A DNA stretch of 64,000 nt from Saposhnikovia divaricata (lineage: Eukaryota; Streptophyta; Magnoliopsida; Apiales; Apiaceae). The stretch lies in assembly GCA_036435485.1 (NCBI GenBank), contig CM071596.1, positions 62,917,001 through 62,981,000 of the forward strand, written 5' to 3'. Position 1 is the stretch's first letter. Each line of letters opens with the position of its first letter. The notes under the pieces are model-generated. The model saw nothing but the letters and a program-made list of their open reading frames with translations. It made no database searches and was not told the origin of the DNA. A program made the translations under genes and the position numbers. Shown in pieces: positions 32,813 through 45,082 of this stretch.

Positions 32813-33917
32813 TGTTGGTGTATACTGAAAATATTTATTTGAAGTAGATACATTTATTTCTAGCCGGTTTAATTGAGAATCATTTAAATGTTTACATGTT
32901 GTCTAATATTATATATTGTGGATAATCTAGTATCAAATAGAATACAGAATATTAGATTATTAAATACGGTTTATATAATATAATAAGGTTCACAACACAT
33001 GTGGTATTGGACAATCCACTGGTATGGCTGTAGTATTATTTAGATTAGTTTATATTGACTATTAAATAATACTAGTATACTTTGTGTATATTGAACAAGA
33101 TCAAATTTAGAATTGTTCCCTTATACTGATTAAGAAGGTGAACTAAGATTCTATGTTATTATTAATGCTTAGGTTCTTAATCCAGATATAGTAATTGACA
33201 CGTGTATATTATTTACATGCTTTGATTTATATATGAAATAATTCTTGCGAATTAAATCATTATATTTTGGGTGATGGAATTATATACATGGTGGATATTA
33301 TTTATTGAAGGAATCCATGTCCTGATAATATTCGGGTTAATGATGCCCCCTTGAAAGCTCAAAAAGATTTAATTATGTTAAACCCTACAGGTGAATTTAT
33401 TCCGACATAATTAAATAAAGGTTGAGTGGATGATCAAGGATAAAAGATATTAATTAAATAAATTATCAGTAATTTATTTAATTAATGGACATGCGATATT
33501 TTAAACATGGGGAATTTAATAAGCAAATAATAAAGGAGCCGATTTAATTAATTAAATAAATTACCGGAATTAGGTGGGTGGTGCAATATTAATTATTTAG
33601 TGGAATCAAGTAATATTAATGATAAAGGGCTTGGCCCAAGTTATCATTAGAAGGCCCAACCTAATTTACTCCTTGATCCCTATTGTAGCCTATAAATATT
33701 CATTATGTCTCCAAGAATAAGGGTTCTGAATTCTAGAGCTTGGAGGCTAAACCTTGGAGGATCGAAGGCCACACTTCGTTCAAGGAAGTAAGGGAATACA
33801 ATAGAATATCGTGGATTTGAATCGCTTGCGCCGTAGCGATTAAGGTAAATCTTCTAACCCCCTTTGTAATCATTAAACGGGTTAAACACAAATCACTACG
33901 ATCCAAAGGGACCAACA
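32813..33917 (+). repeat. 5' LTR of the copia element
   Basis: 1105 bp, TG...CA ends. It contains agcctataaatattcatt (33688-33705), a TATA-like promoter motif. It pairs with 39580-40683. Confidence 0.93.
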
Positions 33918-33933
33918 ATTGGCATCAAGAGCC

Positions 33934-35588
33934 TGAGGTTTAGTGGACTTGTGTTTGTGTTTGAAGACGTCCATGTCGTAATTGAAATTGGTTATGTATG
34001 TATGGTGGTGTGCTGGATAATAATCTTTTTGCAGGTTGTTTAGTATCCACTATTATGGCCATGTATATTTTAATTATGTGTTTGGATCCCACGTGGTTTA
34101 ATCGTAGTTAGTTTTTATGCAATTGGTTTCCACATGGTTTATCGTGGTTGTAAATCACGAGGGTTGATCGTGTTAGAATAGATTTACAAAATCAGTTTTG
34201 TGTTAGATCTATTTTTTTTGTAATTGTTTGTTGGATTTTATTAAGATCTGGGTATTTTGTAACAATTACTTGCGATCGGAAATTAAATCGGAGCAATAAA
34301 GTTTTTCGCTGCGTAGCTGATTGTTCGATTAAGCTGCTGGTAAGGAACAAAAGTCAAATAGAAACAGCAACAGAAGGAAGGAAGCGACGCGCGTGGAATA
34401 ACTGTTAGAAGGCAGTAACGCAGGATCAGCCTGCGTTACCAGTGAAAACGGAGTTGCGCAGGCTGAGAATGCGCAACAGGTTTTCAAGGCTGTAACGCAT
34501 GCGCGTCATGCGCAACAGGGCTTCCAGGGCTGTAACGCATGCGCGTCATGCGCAACAGTAGTTATTTGGCAGAAGATTTTTTTTCAGCAGAATACAGGGC
34601 TGGAATTTTTATTTTTTCAAGGGGCCATAATAGTGGAAAATTTTTATTTTAATTTTTTCCACTGATTTTTGATTATTGCTTTAATTAATTATGTGTGTTG
34701 TTAATTATGTGTGTAATTATTTTTTAATTGCATGTTTAACATAATTAGGACGACATGGACATAGTATTTATTTATTATGCTTTAATCATGAATAGCATGA
34801 TGTTATGTTATTTGTTTTGTGTATTTTAATACATGTAGACTGCGATTAAATAACATAAGGTGATGCATCCTAGATAAAATTCCTCAATTTTAAATAAAAA
34901 TACTAAGTGGGTGAGGGAATTAATTAGGAATTAAATCCCACGGTCTCCATTATTGTTTGTATGTAAATTTAACACTAAGACGAATATAAATTATATATAG
35001 TCCACCCTAACGTGGCATATGATTTATGGTGTCAGGTAGTGTTATGGATATTACTTGGACAAACTTCTTAAATTAATTACGAATATTGAAAGGTATACAT
35101 GCCACCCAACGTGGCGTACCAAGTTTCATAGAATTCGATTAATTAGAAGGGTACCAATGATTGAATATAGATTTTTGATATTGAGAGAAAGGATGATTCT
35201 GTCTAGAAAGGGGTCTTAAGTGATGCCTCTTGACAATGCTCCCCCCGATCTAGGAATTATCCTATTATCGATTATTGATTTGAAATATTTAATGGTGGCA
35301 TCCGGTCTTATTGCTATTAATTTAAGATTTGATAATGGTATACACTTAGCTATGAAATGTAATATATAGTCCACCCAAACGTGGCGTATTATTTAGTAAT
35401 AGGACCGAAGTAATATTTAAACGAATTAAGTGGTATATATGTCACCCATCGTGGCGTACCAGATACTTATGGTGTTTAAATATTAGTGCATTAATTTTAA
35501 TTAATTGTTAGAGGAAACCAATATGTTTTAAGATTTATGCAACTCTCTGATTATGTGTTACATGTATGATTCTCAGGATTAGATCATT
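33934..35588 (+). other. Long 5' leader of the copia element
   Basis: About 1.65 kb between the primer site and gag, with no coding content. It contains a GC-rich patch (34380-34560) and repeated blocks reading tccaccc(t/a)aacgtggc(a/g)ta and gccacccaacgtggcgtacc, near 35000, 35100, 35370 and 35450. These suggest duplicated leader segments. Confidence 0.6.
34479..34557. repeat. Two 40-bp GC-rich tandem units
   Basis: Units at 34479-34517 and 34518-34557 share ggctgtaacgcatgcgcg and tcatgcgcaaca. CpG-rich in an AT-rich neighbourhood. Inside the copia 5' leader. Confidence 0.85.
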
Positions 35589-38500
35589 GTGGGCTTTAAT
35601 CCACTATTCACCATACTTAAGGATAACAAACTTACTGGACCAAACTATATTGAATGGAAACGTAATTTGGACATAGTGTTGACTGCTGAGGAGTACAAAT
35701 TTTGTACTTATGAACCCAAGCCAAATCAGCCTGCTGAAGATGCTCCTGAAAGTGAGAAGGAGTATTATAAGTGGTGGGTTAAGGCTGATGAGATGTCACG
35801 ATGTTACATTTTGGCAGCATCAACATCAGGCTATGGCCACTGCTTCATATATGCTCTTTAATCTCAAGGAACTTTTTGGGGAACAGAATAGGGCTGCTAG
35901 GCAAGTAGCAATGAAGGCTTTAATGAACACTCAGATGGTTGAAGGAACACCTGTAAGGGATCATGTTCTCAGAATGATGTCTTATCTGAATGAGATGGAG
36001 ATCCTTGGTGCTGATATCGATGGGGAAACCCAGATCGATATCATCCTTATGAGTTTGCCCAAAAGTTTTGAGCAGTTCCGCTTGAATTACACCATGAACA
36101 AAAGGATGTATAGTCTCGCGGAACTTCTGACAGAACTTCAGGCAACTGAAGGACTATTTAAACAGAATGTTCAAGTGAATGTGGTTGAGAAAGCTTCTTC
36201 ATCTAAGCCGAAAGGTAAGAAGAAGAAAAAGACTCAGACAGAGAAAGCTGTAAAGGTTGCTAATGCAGTGGGAGTTCAAGGTGGTGTGAAAAAGCCTAAG
36301 GGCAAGTGCTTCAAGTGCAAGCAGTCAGGACACTGGAAACAGGATTGTCCTCTTCCTAAGAAGACAAACAATACTGGTATGTCTCTTTCTCTAGTTACGG
36401 AAACATACATAACGGCTATATCTATGAGCACTTGGTGTGTAGATACAGGAGCCACTGACCATGTTTGTAACTCATTGCAGGGGTTCCAGCAATCCGGAAT
36501 GCTTAGAGATGGCGAGATATATGTGTTCATGGGAGATGCTACGAAAGTAGCAGTAGTTGCAGTTGGAATAATTACATTATCTTTTGGGGATGATAGGATT
36601 TTGGTTTTGAACAATTGTCTTTATGTACCTTCGTTTAAAAGGAATTTGATTTCGGTTTCTAAACTTGCCATGGATGGTTATAAAGTTTGTTTGGATCGTA
36701 ATGTTTCTATTATGATGAATAAACGAGTTATATGTTCTGGTACATTGCAAGACAATTTATATATTATTAATCCTGTCCAACCAATGCTGCAACAAAAGGA
36801 AACTAATAACATTCTTTCTAGCTCAAATAAAAGAAAGAAACCTTCTGAATTGAACCAAACATATCTTTGGCACTTAAGATTAGGCCATATTAACTTGAGG
36901 AGGATTCAAAGACTGGTAGTAGATGGGCCATTAGGCTCGTTGGCAGTGGAGCCATTTCCGGTTTGTGAATCCTGCTTGGAAGGTAAGATGACTAATAGGC
37001 CTTTTAAAGCAAAGGGGAATAGAGCCAAAGAAGTGTTAGAATTGGTTCATACTGATTTATGTGGACCTATGAGTATCCAATCAAGCGGAGGTTATGAGTA
37101 TTTTGTCACTTTCATTGACGATTATTCTAGATATGGGTACATTTATTTGTTGCGTCGTAAGTTTGAGTGCTTTGAAAAATTCAAAAAGTACAAAGCAAGT
37201 GCGGAGAAGCGGCATCTTGGAAAATGTATCAAGTCACTACGATCAGATCATGGTGGCGAATACTTGCTTGGAGAATTTAGGGAATATTTATCAGAAAATG
37301 GGATCACATCCCAGTTGTCTGCACCTGGCACACCTCAGCAGAATGGTGTAGCAGAGAGAAGGAATCGGACTCTTTTAGAGAGTGTTAGATCGATGATGAG
37401 TTATTCAGATTTACCCACGTCGTTCTGAGGATATGCTATAGAAACAGGCTTACCTTCTAAACTTGGTACCTTCTAAGTCGGTTCCCATGACTCCAATAGA
37501 ATTGTGGACTGGTAGCAAACCAAGTCTAAGACATATTCGGATTTGGGGTTGTCCAGCACATGTGCTGAACAAGAACGCGACCAAGTTAGAATCTCGTACA
37601 GAAGTAAGGTTGTTTGTAGGCTATCCCATGGGAACGAAAGGTTATTCATTTTATAGTCCTAGGGATCGAGATATCATTGTTAGCACCAATGCTGGATTCT
37701 TAGAAGAAGACTATATAATGAACCATAAACCCATGAGTAGTATCATTTTAGAGGAACTAGTGGGAGGGACAGATAATCCCCAAGTGCCAATAGTACAAGT
37801 AGAACATCCACAAGAAAATGCACAACTTAACACTAATACTGCACCAGTGCCTCGTCGTAGTGGGAGGGTTGTTCAACAACCAGATAGATTCATGTTTTTG
37901 GGAGAGTCCTCGGACTTGGTCTCTGGTGAACATGATGAGGATCCCAGGACATACGAAGAGGCAATTCTAGATAAAGATGCAGATCTATGGCCAAAGGCAA
38001 TGGAATCTGAGATGGAATCTATGTATTCCAATCAAGTTTGGGAGCTCGTGGAACCACCCAAAGGTGTAAAACCCATTGGATGTATGTGGATCTACAAGAA
38101 GAAAAGAGGATCTGACAAAAAGGTGAAAGCCTGGAAAGCACGACTTGTTGCGAAAGAGTATACTCAGAAAGAAAGGATCGATTATGAGGAAACCTTTTCG
38201 CCGGTTGTTATGCTTAAGTCGATCCGGATTCTTTTATCTATAGCAGCTCATCTCGATTATGAGATTTGGCAAATGGATGTCAAGACAGCTTTCCTTAATG
38301 GAAGTCTTGAGGAAACCATCTATATGCAACAACCAAAAGGATTCATTAAGGAAGGCCAAGAGCATCTTGTTTGTAAGCTTAAGAGGTCTATTTATCGACT
38401 AAAACAAGCTTCTAGGGACTGGAATATTCGTTTTGATCAGGCAGTCCAGTCATATGGATTTGATCAAAGTCCAAGCGAATCATGTGTGTATAAGAGAAGT

Positions 38501-39466
38501 GAGGGTAATGCAGTGGTTTTTCTAGTACTGTATGTAGATGACATTTTACTCATGGGAAACAATGTTAAGATGTTGTCATCAGTAAAGGCATGGTTGTTCA
38601 AACAATTTGAAATGAAGGACTTAGGTGAAGCGGCATACATCCTTGGGATTAAAGTAATAAGGGATCGCAAGAAAAGGATGTTGGATTTATCTCAAGAGCC
38701 CTACATTGATGAAGTATTAGCTCGTTTTAACATGCAGAACTCTAAGAAAGGTTTTCTACCTTTTAAGCATGGAGTGGCTCTATCCAAGGAGCAGTGTCCA
38801 TCGACACCTAAGGATATAGAGAGCATGAAAGCAGTTCCTTATGCTTTGGCATGTGGAAGCTTAATGTATGCTATGTTATGTACGAGGCCTGACATCTGCT
38901 TTGCTATAGGCATGGTTAGTAGATATCAGTCGAACCCAGGTCAGGAACATTGTAGTGCAGTAAAAACTATACTCAAGTACCTGAGAAGGACTAAGGAGTA
39001 TATGTTAATTTACAAGGCCTCAGATCTATTTCCTTTGGGATATACTGATTCAGATTTCCCATCAGATAGGGATAAGAAGAAATCAACCTCGGGATATGTT
39101 TTTACTTTGGGAGGTGGAGCCGTTATATGGAGGAGTGTAAAGCAGAAATGCACTGCAGACTCCACCATGGAAGCCGAGTATGTGGCGGCCTCTGAGGCTG
39201 CAAAGGAGGCTGTATGGTTCAGGAACTTTCTTTTGGACTTGGATGTGGTACCTAATTTGCCTAGGAGTTTGACAGTGTATTGTGATAACACTGGTGTTGT
39301 GGCAAATTCGAAGGAACCGCGAGATCACAAAGCAGCTAAACATATTGAACGTAAGTATCATCTCATACGAGGAATCGTAAAGCGAGGAGATATAGTTGTG
39401 GCACATATCATCAGAAGACAACCGGGCAGATCCTTTCACAAAGAGCTTGCCAGCCACGGTTTTTGA
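35589..39466 (+). pseudogene. Copia gag-pol polyprotein, broken
   Basis: Encodes capsid-like Gag, protease, integrase, reverse transcriptase and RNase H. Gag starts at 35589 (MGFNPLFTILKDNKLTG). A CCHC zinc knuckle (CFKCKQSGHWKQDC, 36307-36348) is followed by the protease motif CVDTGATDHVC (36436-36468). Integrase follows with HLRLGHINL, CESCLEGK, HTDLCGPM, SDHGGEYL and PQQNGVAERRN, then RT with YVDDILLMGN (38531-38560) and RNase H with EAEYVAASEA and YCDNTGVVAN. Three breaks: a frame change near 35810-35825 where a few residues appear deleted, a TGA at 37426-37428 where relatives have Trp, and a small deletion near 37445. Otherwise the motifs are intact. Confidence 0.88.
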
Positions 39467-39579
39467 CAGGCATGTGGAAGCGATAGGAGTCAGATGGATG
39501 GACACATAGTTTTTTGGGTAATAGTGGATTAAATAAACACTGATATACTCATAGAATATTTTGAGTGTAAGTGGGAGAT

Positions 39580-40683
39580 TGTTGGTGTATACTGAAAATA
39601 TTTATTTGAAGTATATACATTTATTTCTAGCCGGTTTAATTGAGAATCATTTAAATCTTTACATGTTGTCTAATATTATATATTGTGGATAATCTAGTAT
39701 CAAAATGGGATACTAAATATTAGATTATTAAATACGGTTTATATAATATAATAAGGTTCACAGCACATGTGGTATTGGAAAATCCATTGGTATGGCTGTA
39801 GTATTATTTAGATTAGTTTATATTGACTATTAAATAATACTAGTATACTTTGTGTATATTGAACAGGATCAAATTTAGAATTGTTCCCTTATACTGATTA
39901 AGAAGGTGAACTAAGATTCTATGTTATTATTAATGCTTAGGTTCTTAATCCAGATATAGTAATTGACACGTGTATTTATTTACATGCTTTGATTTATATA
40001 TGAAATAATTCTTGCGAATTAAATCATTATATTTTGGGTGATGGAATTATATACATGGTGAATATTATTTATTGAAGGAATCCATGTCCTGATAATATTC
40101 GGGTTAATGATGTCCCCTTGAAAGCTCAAAAAGATTTAATTATGTGAAACCCTGCAGGTGGATTTATTCCGACATAATTAAATAAAGGTTGAGTGGATGA
40201 TCAAGGATAAAAGATATTAATTAAATAAATTATCAGTAATTTATTTAATTAATGGACATGCGATATTTTAAACATGGGGAATTTAATAAGCAAATAATAA
40301 AGGAGCCGATTTAATTAATTAAATAAATTACCGGAATTAGGTGGGTGGTGCAATATTAATTATTTAGTGAAATTAATTAATATTAATGATAAAGGGCTTG
40401 GCCCAAGTTATCATTAGAAGGCCCAACCTAATTTACTCCTTGATCTCTATTGTAGCCTATAAATACTCATTATGTCTCCAAGAATAAGGGTTCTGAATTC
40501 TAGAGCTTGGAGGTTAAACCTTGGAGGATCGAAGGCCACACTCGTTCAAGTGAGTAAGGGAATACAATAGAAGATCGTGGATTTGAATCGCTTGCGCCGT
40601 AGCGATTAAGGTAAATCTTCTAACCCCCTTTGTAATCATTAAACGGGTTAAACACAAATCACTATGATCCAAAGGGACCAACA
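39580..40683 (+). repeat. 3' LTR of the copia element
   Basis: 1104 bp, a direct repeat of 32813-33917, followed by the second GTTAT. Confidence 0.93.
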
Positions 40684-40913
40684 GTTATATACTGAGGTCC
40701 AAGGTTCAATTCCCGCCAATAACATATTAATTTATATTTAATATTAAAAATTATTATATACAAAGATGTAAGGTTGGAATTTTTCCAATAACATATTAAA
40801 ATTCTTGTTTCAAAAAAAACATATTAAAATTAATATTTATAATATTATATTACACTATAAATAAATTATAAAAAATTAAAAGTAACCCGTTCTTAGCACG
40901 GGCTATAAGCTAG
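40684..40913 (+). mobile_element. Helitron 3' end
   Basis: Ends with a hairpin (CCCGT at 40886-40890 pairing with ACGGG at 40898-40902) followed seven bases later by CTAG (40910-40913) and then T, the expected Helitron 3' terminus and insertion dinucleotide. The 5' end was not found. The copia at 32813-40683 appears to have inserted into this element or its flank. No coding content. Confidence 0.7.
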
Positions 40914-41200
40914 TAGATATTAACTAGTATACTTCATGTGACGCCCCCAAACCCGTTATCCGCGAATTCAGGCCGCCACATACCTCGGTAACCTGTATCA
41001 CACGATATATAGCAATAATATACAATAACCAACATAAATATTGTTCAGTGATCCCATGCCACAGATCCAGGAATCGATCTCATCTACATTTTATTACAAA
41101 ATATAATTATTACAAACCCGAAGTCATAACATACATGAGTTCTAGTACGCAACAAAAGATACTCCAGCTTTAGCTCGACTGCATTCGCCTAGCGCCTTAG
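40914..41200. other. Sequence before the third copia; possible LTR fragment
   Basis: It includes tgtgacgcccccaaacccg at about 40937, which resembles the start of a plant LTR. Nothing else supports this. The sequence is interrupted by the copia at 41201. Confidence 0.25.
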
Positions 41201-41589
41201 TGTTAGAATTCAACCCTCCTAGAAGAGATGAATCTTTGAATTCAAATAAGAAGGCTTAGTCAAATAAAGTAGGTTAACATAAAAATCAAATATGGTAGGC
41301 TGTGTGATGTAAGCAATGATGTAAACTTATGTTTGTTCAAGCCTATAAAAGGGCTGCTTGTATTGTTAACAAAACACACCAAAAGATATAGAAAGAAAGA
41401 GCTGAAGCTCTTGTGTGAGAAAGAAAAGAAATTGTAATTTCTTCTTATATATACATACACGTTTCCAACAAGTGGTATCAGAGCTTGGTTGTTAAATTCT
41501 GAAAATTCTACAAATTTTCCGGCAAGTTACTATTTCGGCAACACTGTTCACGCCGTAGAAGACGAAGTACTGTTCACGCTGGAGAAGAC

Positions 41590-41706
41590 GAAGGACTATT
41601 CATACATACGGTACTGTTCATACATACGGAACTGTTCATACGAAGAAATGTTTATACGGAACTGTTCATACATACGGTACTGTTCATACATACGGTACTT
41701 TTCACT
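41590..41706. repeat. Repeated 'ggtactgttcatacata' units
   Basis: Units of about 18-19 bp with the core actgttcatac(a/g), repeated several times in the leader of the truncated copia. They produce spurious frames on both strands. Confidence 0.85.
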
Positions 41707-41742
41707 TATAGTGTGAAAGGCTATTTTTTTTTTGAAAAAAAA

Positions 41743-43351
41743 ATGGCGAATATTGTGCAACAAAATATTCCAAAGTTGACGGCTACAAATTATGGAAACT
41801 GGAGTATCCAAATGAAGGTGTTACTCGGTTCGTACGATAATTGGGATATCATTGAAAGCGGCTATAGCGAGCCCGAAGATGCTACCGCTGAAGCAGCACA
41901 TTCTAATGCCGAGAAGACGGCGTTAAAAGAATTTCGAAAAAAAGACAACAAGGCGTTATACACAATTTTTCAAGGTGTCGACGAATCCACCTTCGAAAAA
42001 ATTTCAAATGCAAAGACAGCAAAAGAGGCGTGGGAGATTTTACAAAAATCATTCCAAGGTGTCGAGAAAGTGAAAAAGGTATGGCTCCAAGTTCTTCATG
42101 GCGAATTTGAAAATATCAAAATGAAGACTTCAGAGAATATCGGTGAATATGTTACGCGTTTGAAAACGGTGACAAATGAAATGAAAAGAAATGGGGAAAG
42201 TCTCGATGATATTCGGGTCATGGAAAAATTTCTACGCTCGCTAACAAGAAAATTTGATTATGTTGTTACTGCTATCGAGGAGTCGAAAGATTTTTCCACG
42301 ATTTCTATTGATGAGCTAGTTGGTTCACTTCAAGCGCATGAGCAGCGGATGAACCAATATGATGATGCAAGCCATTTGGAAAAGGCATTGCAAAGTAAAG
42401 TATCAATCGATGATAGTTCTGGCAGTAGCAGTTCTTCACATAGCAGAGGTGGCTATAGAGGTGGCTACTGAGGTGGACAAGGACATGGAAGACAGACGTT
42501 CAGTTGAGGCCAGAATAATGAAGGCTATCAACCATCTGGTCGTGGTCAAAATTTCAGAGGTCGAGGAAGAGGCGGATTCCAACAACGAGGTGATAAGTCT
42601 CAATTACAATGTTATAATTGTACCAAATATGTTCACTTCAGTTATGAGTGTAGATCACCGAAGGTAGAAGAACGAAGTCATTTTGCAGCAGCAAAAGAAG
42701 ATAAAGATGTGAGGTCTGCTATGTTCCTCACTTACAAAGGAGATGACGAAGGCAAGAAGAATACATGGTATCTTGATTCAGGAGCCAGCAACCACATGTG
42801 TGGTCACAAGGAATTATTTACGGAGATAAAAAGACACCATAAGCAGAGAAGTTACATTTGGTGACTCGTCAAAAATTCCAGTCAAAGGGAAAGGTACTGT
42901 TACGATTTTGACAAAGATAGGTGATAAAAAGTATATAAATGATGTTTATTATATACCTGCTTTGAAAAGTAATATCATCAGTCTTGGCCAACTTGTGGAG
43001 AAGGGATATAATATTCAGATGCAGGATAATTCTCTTATCATCAGAAATCAGGTTCGAGAATTAATTGCAAATGTGGAGATGTCAAAGAATCGTCTATTCA
43101 CTCTGGATATGCAAACTAAGGTGCAGAAGTGTTTGAAGTCAGTCATTAAAAATGACTCGTGGTTATGGCACTTGAGATTTGGTCATCTTGGATTTTCTAG
43201 TCGGAAGTTATTGTCAAAGACAAAGATGGTGGACGGTTTGTCTGCAATCAACGAACCAAATCAGTTGTGTGAAGCTTGTGTTAAGGAAAGCAACATCGAC
43301 AAAGCTTTCCAGTTGGAAAATCATGGCGAGCTAGAAGGCCACTGGAGATAG
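41743..43351 (+). pseudogene. Copia gag and protease region, broken
   Basis: Gag starts at 41743 (MANIVQQNIPKLTATNYGNW) and carries the UBN2-type Gag fold, with KEAWEILQKSFQG and a SLQAHEQRMNQYDD end. Then a Gly-rich stretch and a zinc knuckle CYNCTKYVHFSYEC (about 42608-42649), protease WYLDSGASNHMCG (about 42767-42805) and the GAG-pre-integrase finger (HLRFGHLGF, CEACVKES). Stops interrupt the Gly-rich region (TGA at 42469-42471 and near 42505), and a frame change occurs near 42830. The end at 43351 marks loss of the 3' half of pol. Confidence 0.83.
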
Positions 43352-43806
43352 TTCACACAGATTCTGACTGTTTCCATTTGGATAATAATTGCTAAATCAT
43401 CACTAAATTAAAGATAAATTTATGAGCTTCGCTTGGGCTGTAAAATCATCCAAATCTGATTTCTAGATCTCGATATAGAGTCCAAATAGTAAATATGAAC
43501 CTTTTTTAATTATATTTTTTTAGATATAATTTTTTTAATATGATATAATCTTGATAGTGTATTTTTAAAATTATTATTAGATTCGAAGGTTGGGATTATT
43601 TTGGATTACGTTACAACACTAAAAAATATTAATAAATAATATGTTATTGTTATCTTGAAATATATGAAATTAATAATTTGCAATACTATATGAAATTAAC
43701 AATACCGTAAATATATAATATATGAAATTAACAATACTATATTATAATCTTCGCAATTATTGTTAATTAACAATAATTAAATATACTATATTTAAATATA
43801 TGAAAT
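43352..43806. other. AT-rich stretch without features
   Basis: Very AT-rich, with repeated atatgaaattaacaata segments between about 43665 and 43840. No gene. Confidence 0.5.
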
Positions 43807-44121
43807 TTAAATATATCTTGAAATATATGAAATTAACAATTTTTCAATGAGATTTGTAGCACCAACTTCACCGAAGCATTGCAATACTCTATTACTTACA
43901 ATTTGCGTTTTGCAAAGCCCGATACGCGTAAACCTCTTGCCATCATAAGGGCAGTGATTGAATAGCATATCCAATCTGTGATTTATTGCTCCAAGAAACA
44001 TGATTTGGACATGAGAATTCGGAGCGGTGGTCATAGCTTCGAGGGTCTTTCTTATGTTTCCCCACTCCCATTCGTGATATTTGATCTTGTAAATTAAAAT
44101 TTTTGCATGTATTAATATCAA
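43807..44121 (-). pseudogene. Unrecognised coding fragment
   Basis: A minus-strand frame of 104 residues has protein-like composition and higher GC than its flanks between about 43855 and 44100. It contains KYHEWEWGNIRKTLEAMTTA and HRLDMLFNHCPYDGKRFT. A possible donor (gtaagt) follows LCKTQI. I do not recognise the family. It may be a captured exon or a gene relic. Confidence 0.3.
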
Positions 44122-45079
44122 ATTTAATAGATGATTAATAAGTTTCTAATATTAAATTTAATAGATGATTAATGAATTTTGAAAAGTGAATTTTATCATA
44201 TGTTTTATTAATAATTATAAATATTAAATTTAATTATGTTATTAGTGAGAATCGAACCCTTGGCGTATGATAATACTCACTTATTATCCCTCTTACTCTT
44301 ATTATATATAAGGATATAATGTGGTTAATTTGGACAGAATTTCGTCAAACGAATGCAAATTGAAGCGAGTTTAAAACGTAGAAATGTAATGACCAACTTA
44401 CAAAAACACCCAAAAATAAGGGGTGCAAAATGATAATTATTCCTTTTTTTTTTTTCCTCTGTAAAGAGCAAAGATCGGAGGTGCCCTTTGGTTACTGAAA
44501 AGGGGGTTATTTCTGTCAATCTATATATACATTTTGTACACATTCCAGAACATTCTTCCTTAAAAAAAACCCAAGTACCAGTAGCAAGCCGTCATTCTGG
44601 GACTCTGTTCTTGAACAACTTTCTCTTCTGTCTCCCTGGTAATATTCGTAGCTTCTCTCTTATTTTTGCATCTTTAATCTCTCTTTATATTATTTTTTAT
44701 ATGCATACATACGGCGTAAATGTTCATATCTGTCATTTATTACACTAGGATCTTGTATTATTTTTAGTTAAATATGAGATGTACAAGTGATAGCTGATTT
44801 AGGGTTTGTTTTGTACTGGGCATAATGTTTTTTATGTAACTTGTTTGTTGAGTGAACTATTTAGTTGATTTTGTTGTCGGAAAATATGTGTTTTGAGCTT
44901 TTTGTTGTTGATTATATACAGCAGACAGCAGAGTAATAAGGGTAGACATGGTTAGCGTCGTAGCGAGATAGGTTTGGTTTGGGGAAATGTGAGTGGATTG
45001 GGGGGAAGGAGGTTCGTTTTTAGGTCCGGACTTTGGTGTTGGAAAGTTATTAGTTTCGATGCAGTTATTCGAACCCTTT
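44122..45079. other. Intergenic stretch without clear genes
   Basis: AT-rich, with no convincing frame. A segment at 44560-44650 looks like a plant 5' leader (CT-rich, with a ctccctggtaat donor-like end), but no coding exon follows that I can connect. Confidence 0.35.
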
Positions 45080-45082
45080 TTA

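Larger units (their letters stand above)
32813..40683 (+). mobile_element. Near-complete Ty1/copia element with target duplication
   Basis: 7,871 bp, flanked by GTTAT at 32808-32812 and 40684-40688. LTRs of 1105 and 1104 bp start TGTTGGTGTATACTG and end GGGACCAACA. A primer site (ttggcatcaagagcc, 33919-33933) resembles the initiator-Met site, and a polypurine tract (aagtgggaga, 39569-39578) precedes the 3' LTR. The gag-pol frame is broken at a few places. The LTRs differ at scattered sites and small indels, so the insertion is fairly recent on a plant time scale. I do not assign the lineage. Confidence 0.95.
41201..43351 (+). mobile_element. 3'-truncated Ty1/copia element
   Basis: The 5' LTR is 41201-41470 (270 bp, TGTTAGAATTC...TTTCCAACA, with a TATA-like cctataaaag at 41342-41351). 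It is followed by a near-perfect primer site tggtatcagagc (41473-41484). Gag and the start of pol follow. The homology ends in the GAG-pre-integrase region near 43350, with no integrase core, RT, RNase H or 3' LTR. Confidence 0.85.

Noticed and set aside
40700..40717. aaggttcaattcccgcc as a tRNA-gene or SINE B box
   Set aside because: No A box or tRNA fold is present upstream, and the segment belongs to the Helitron-like sequence interrupted by the copia.
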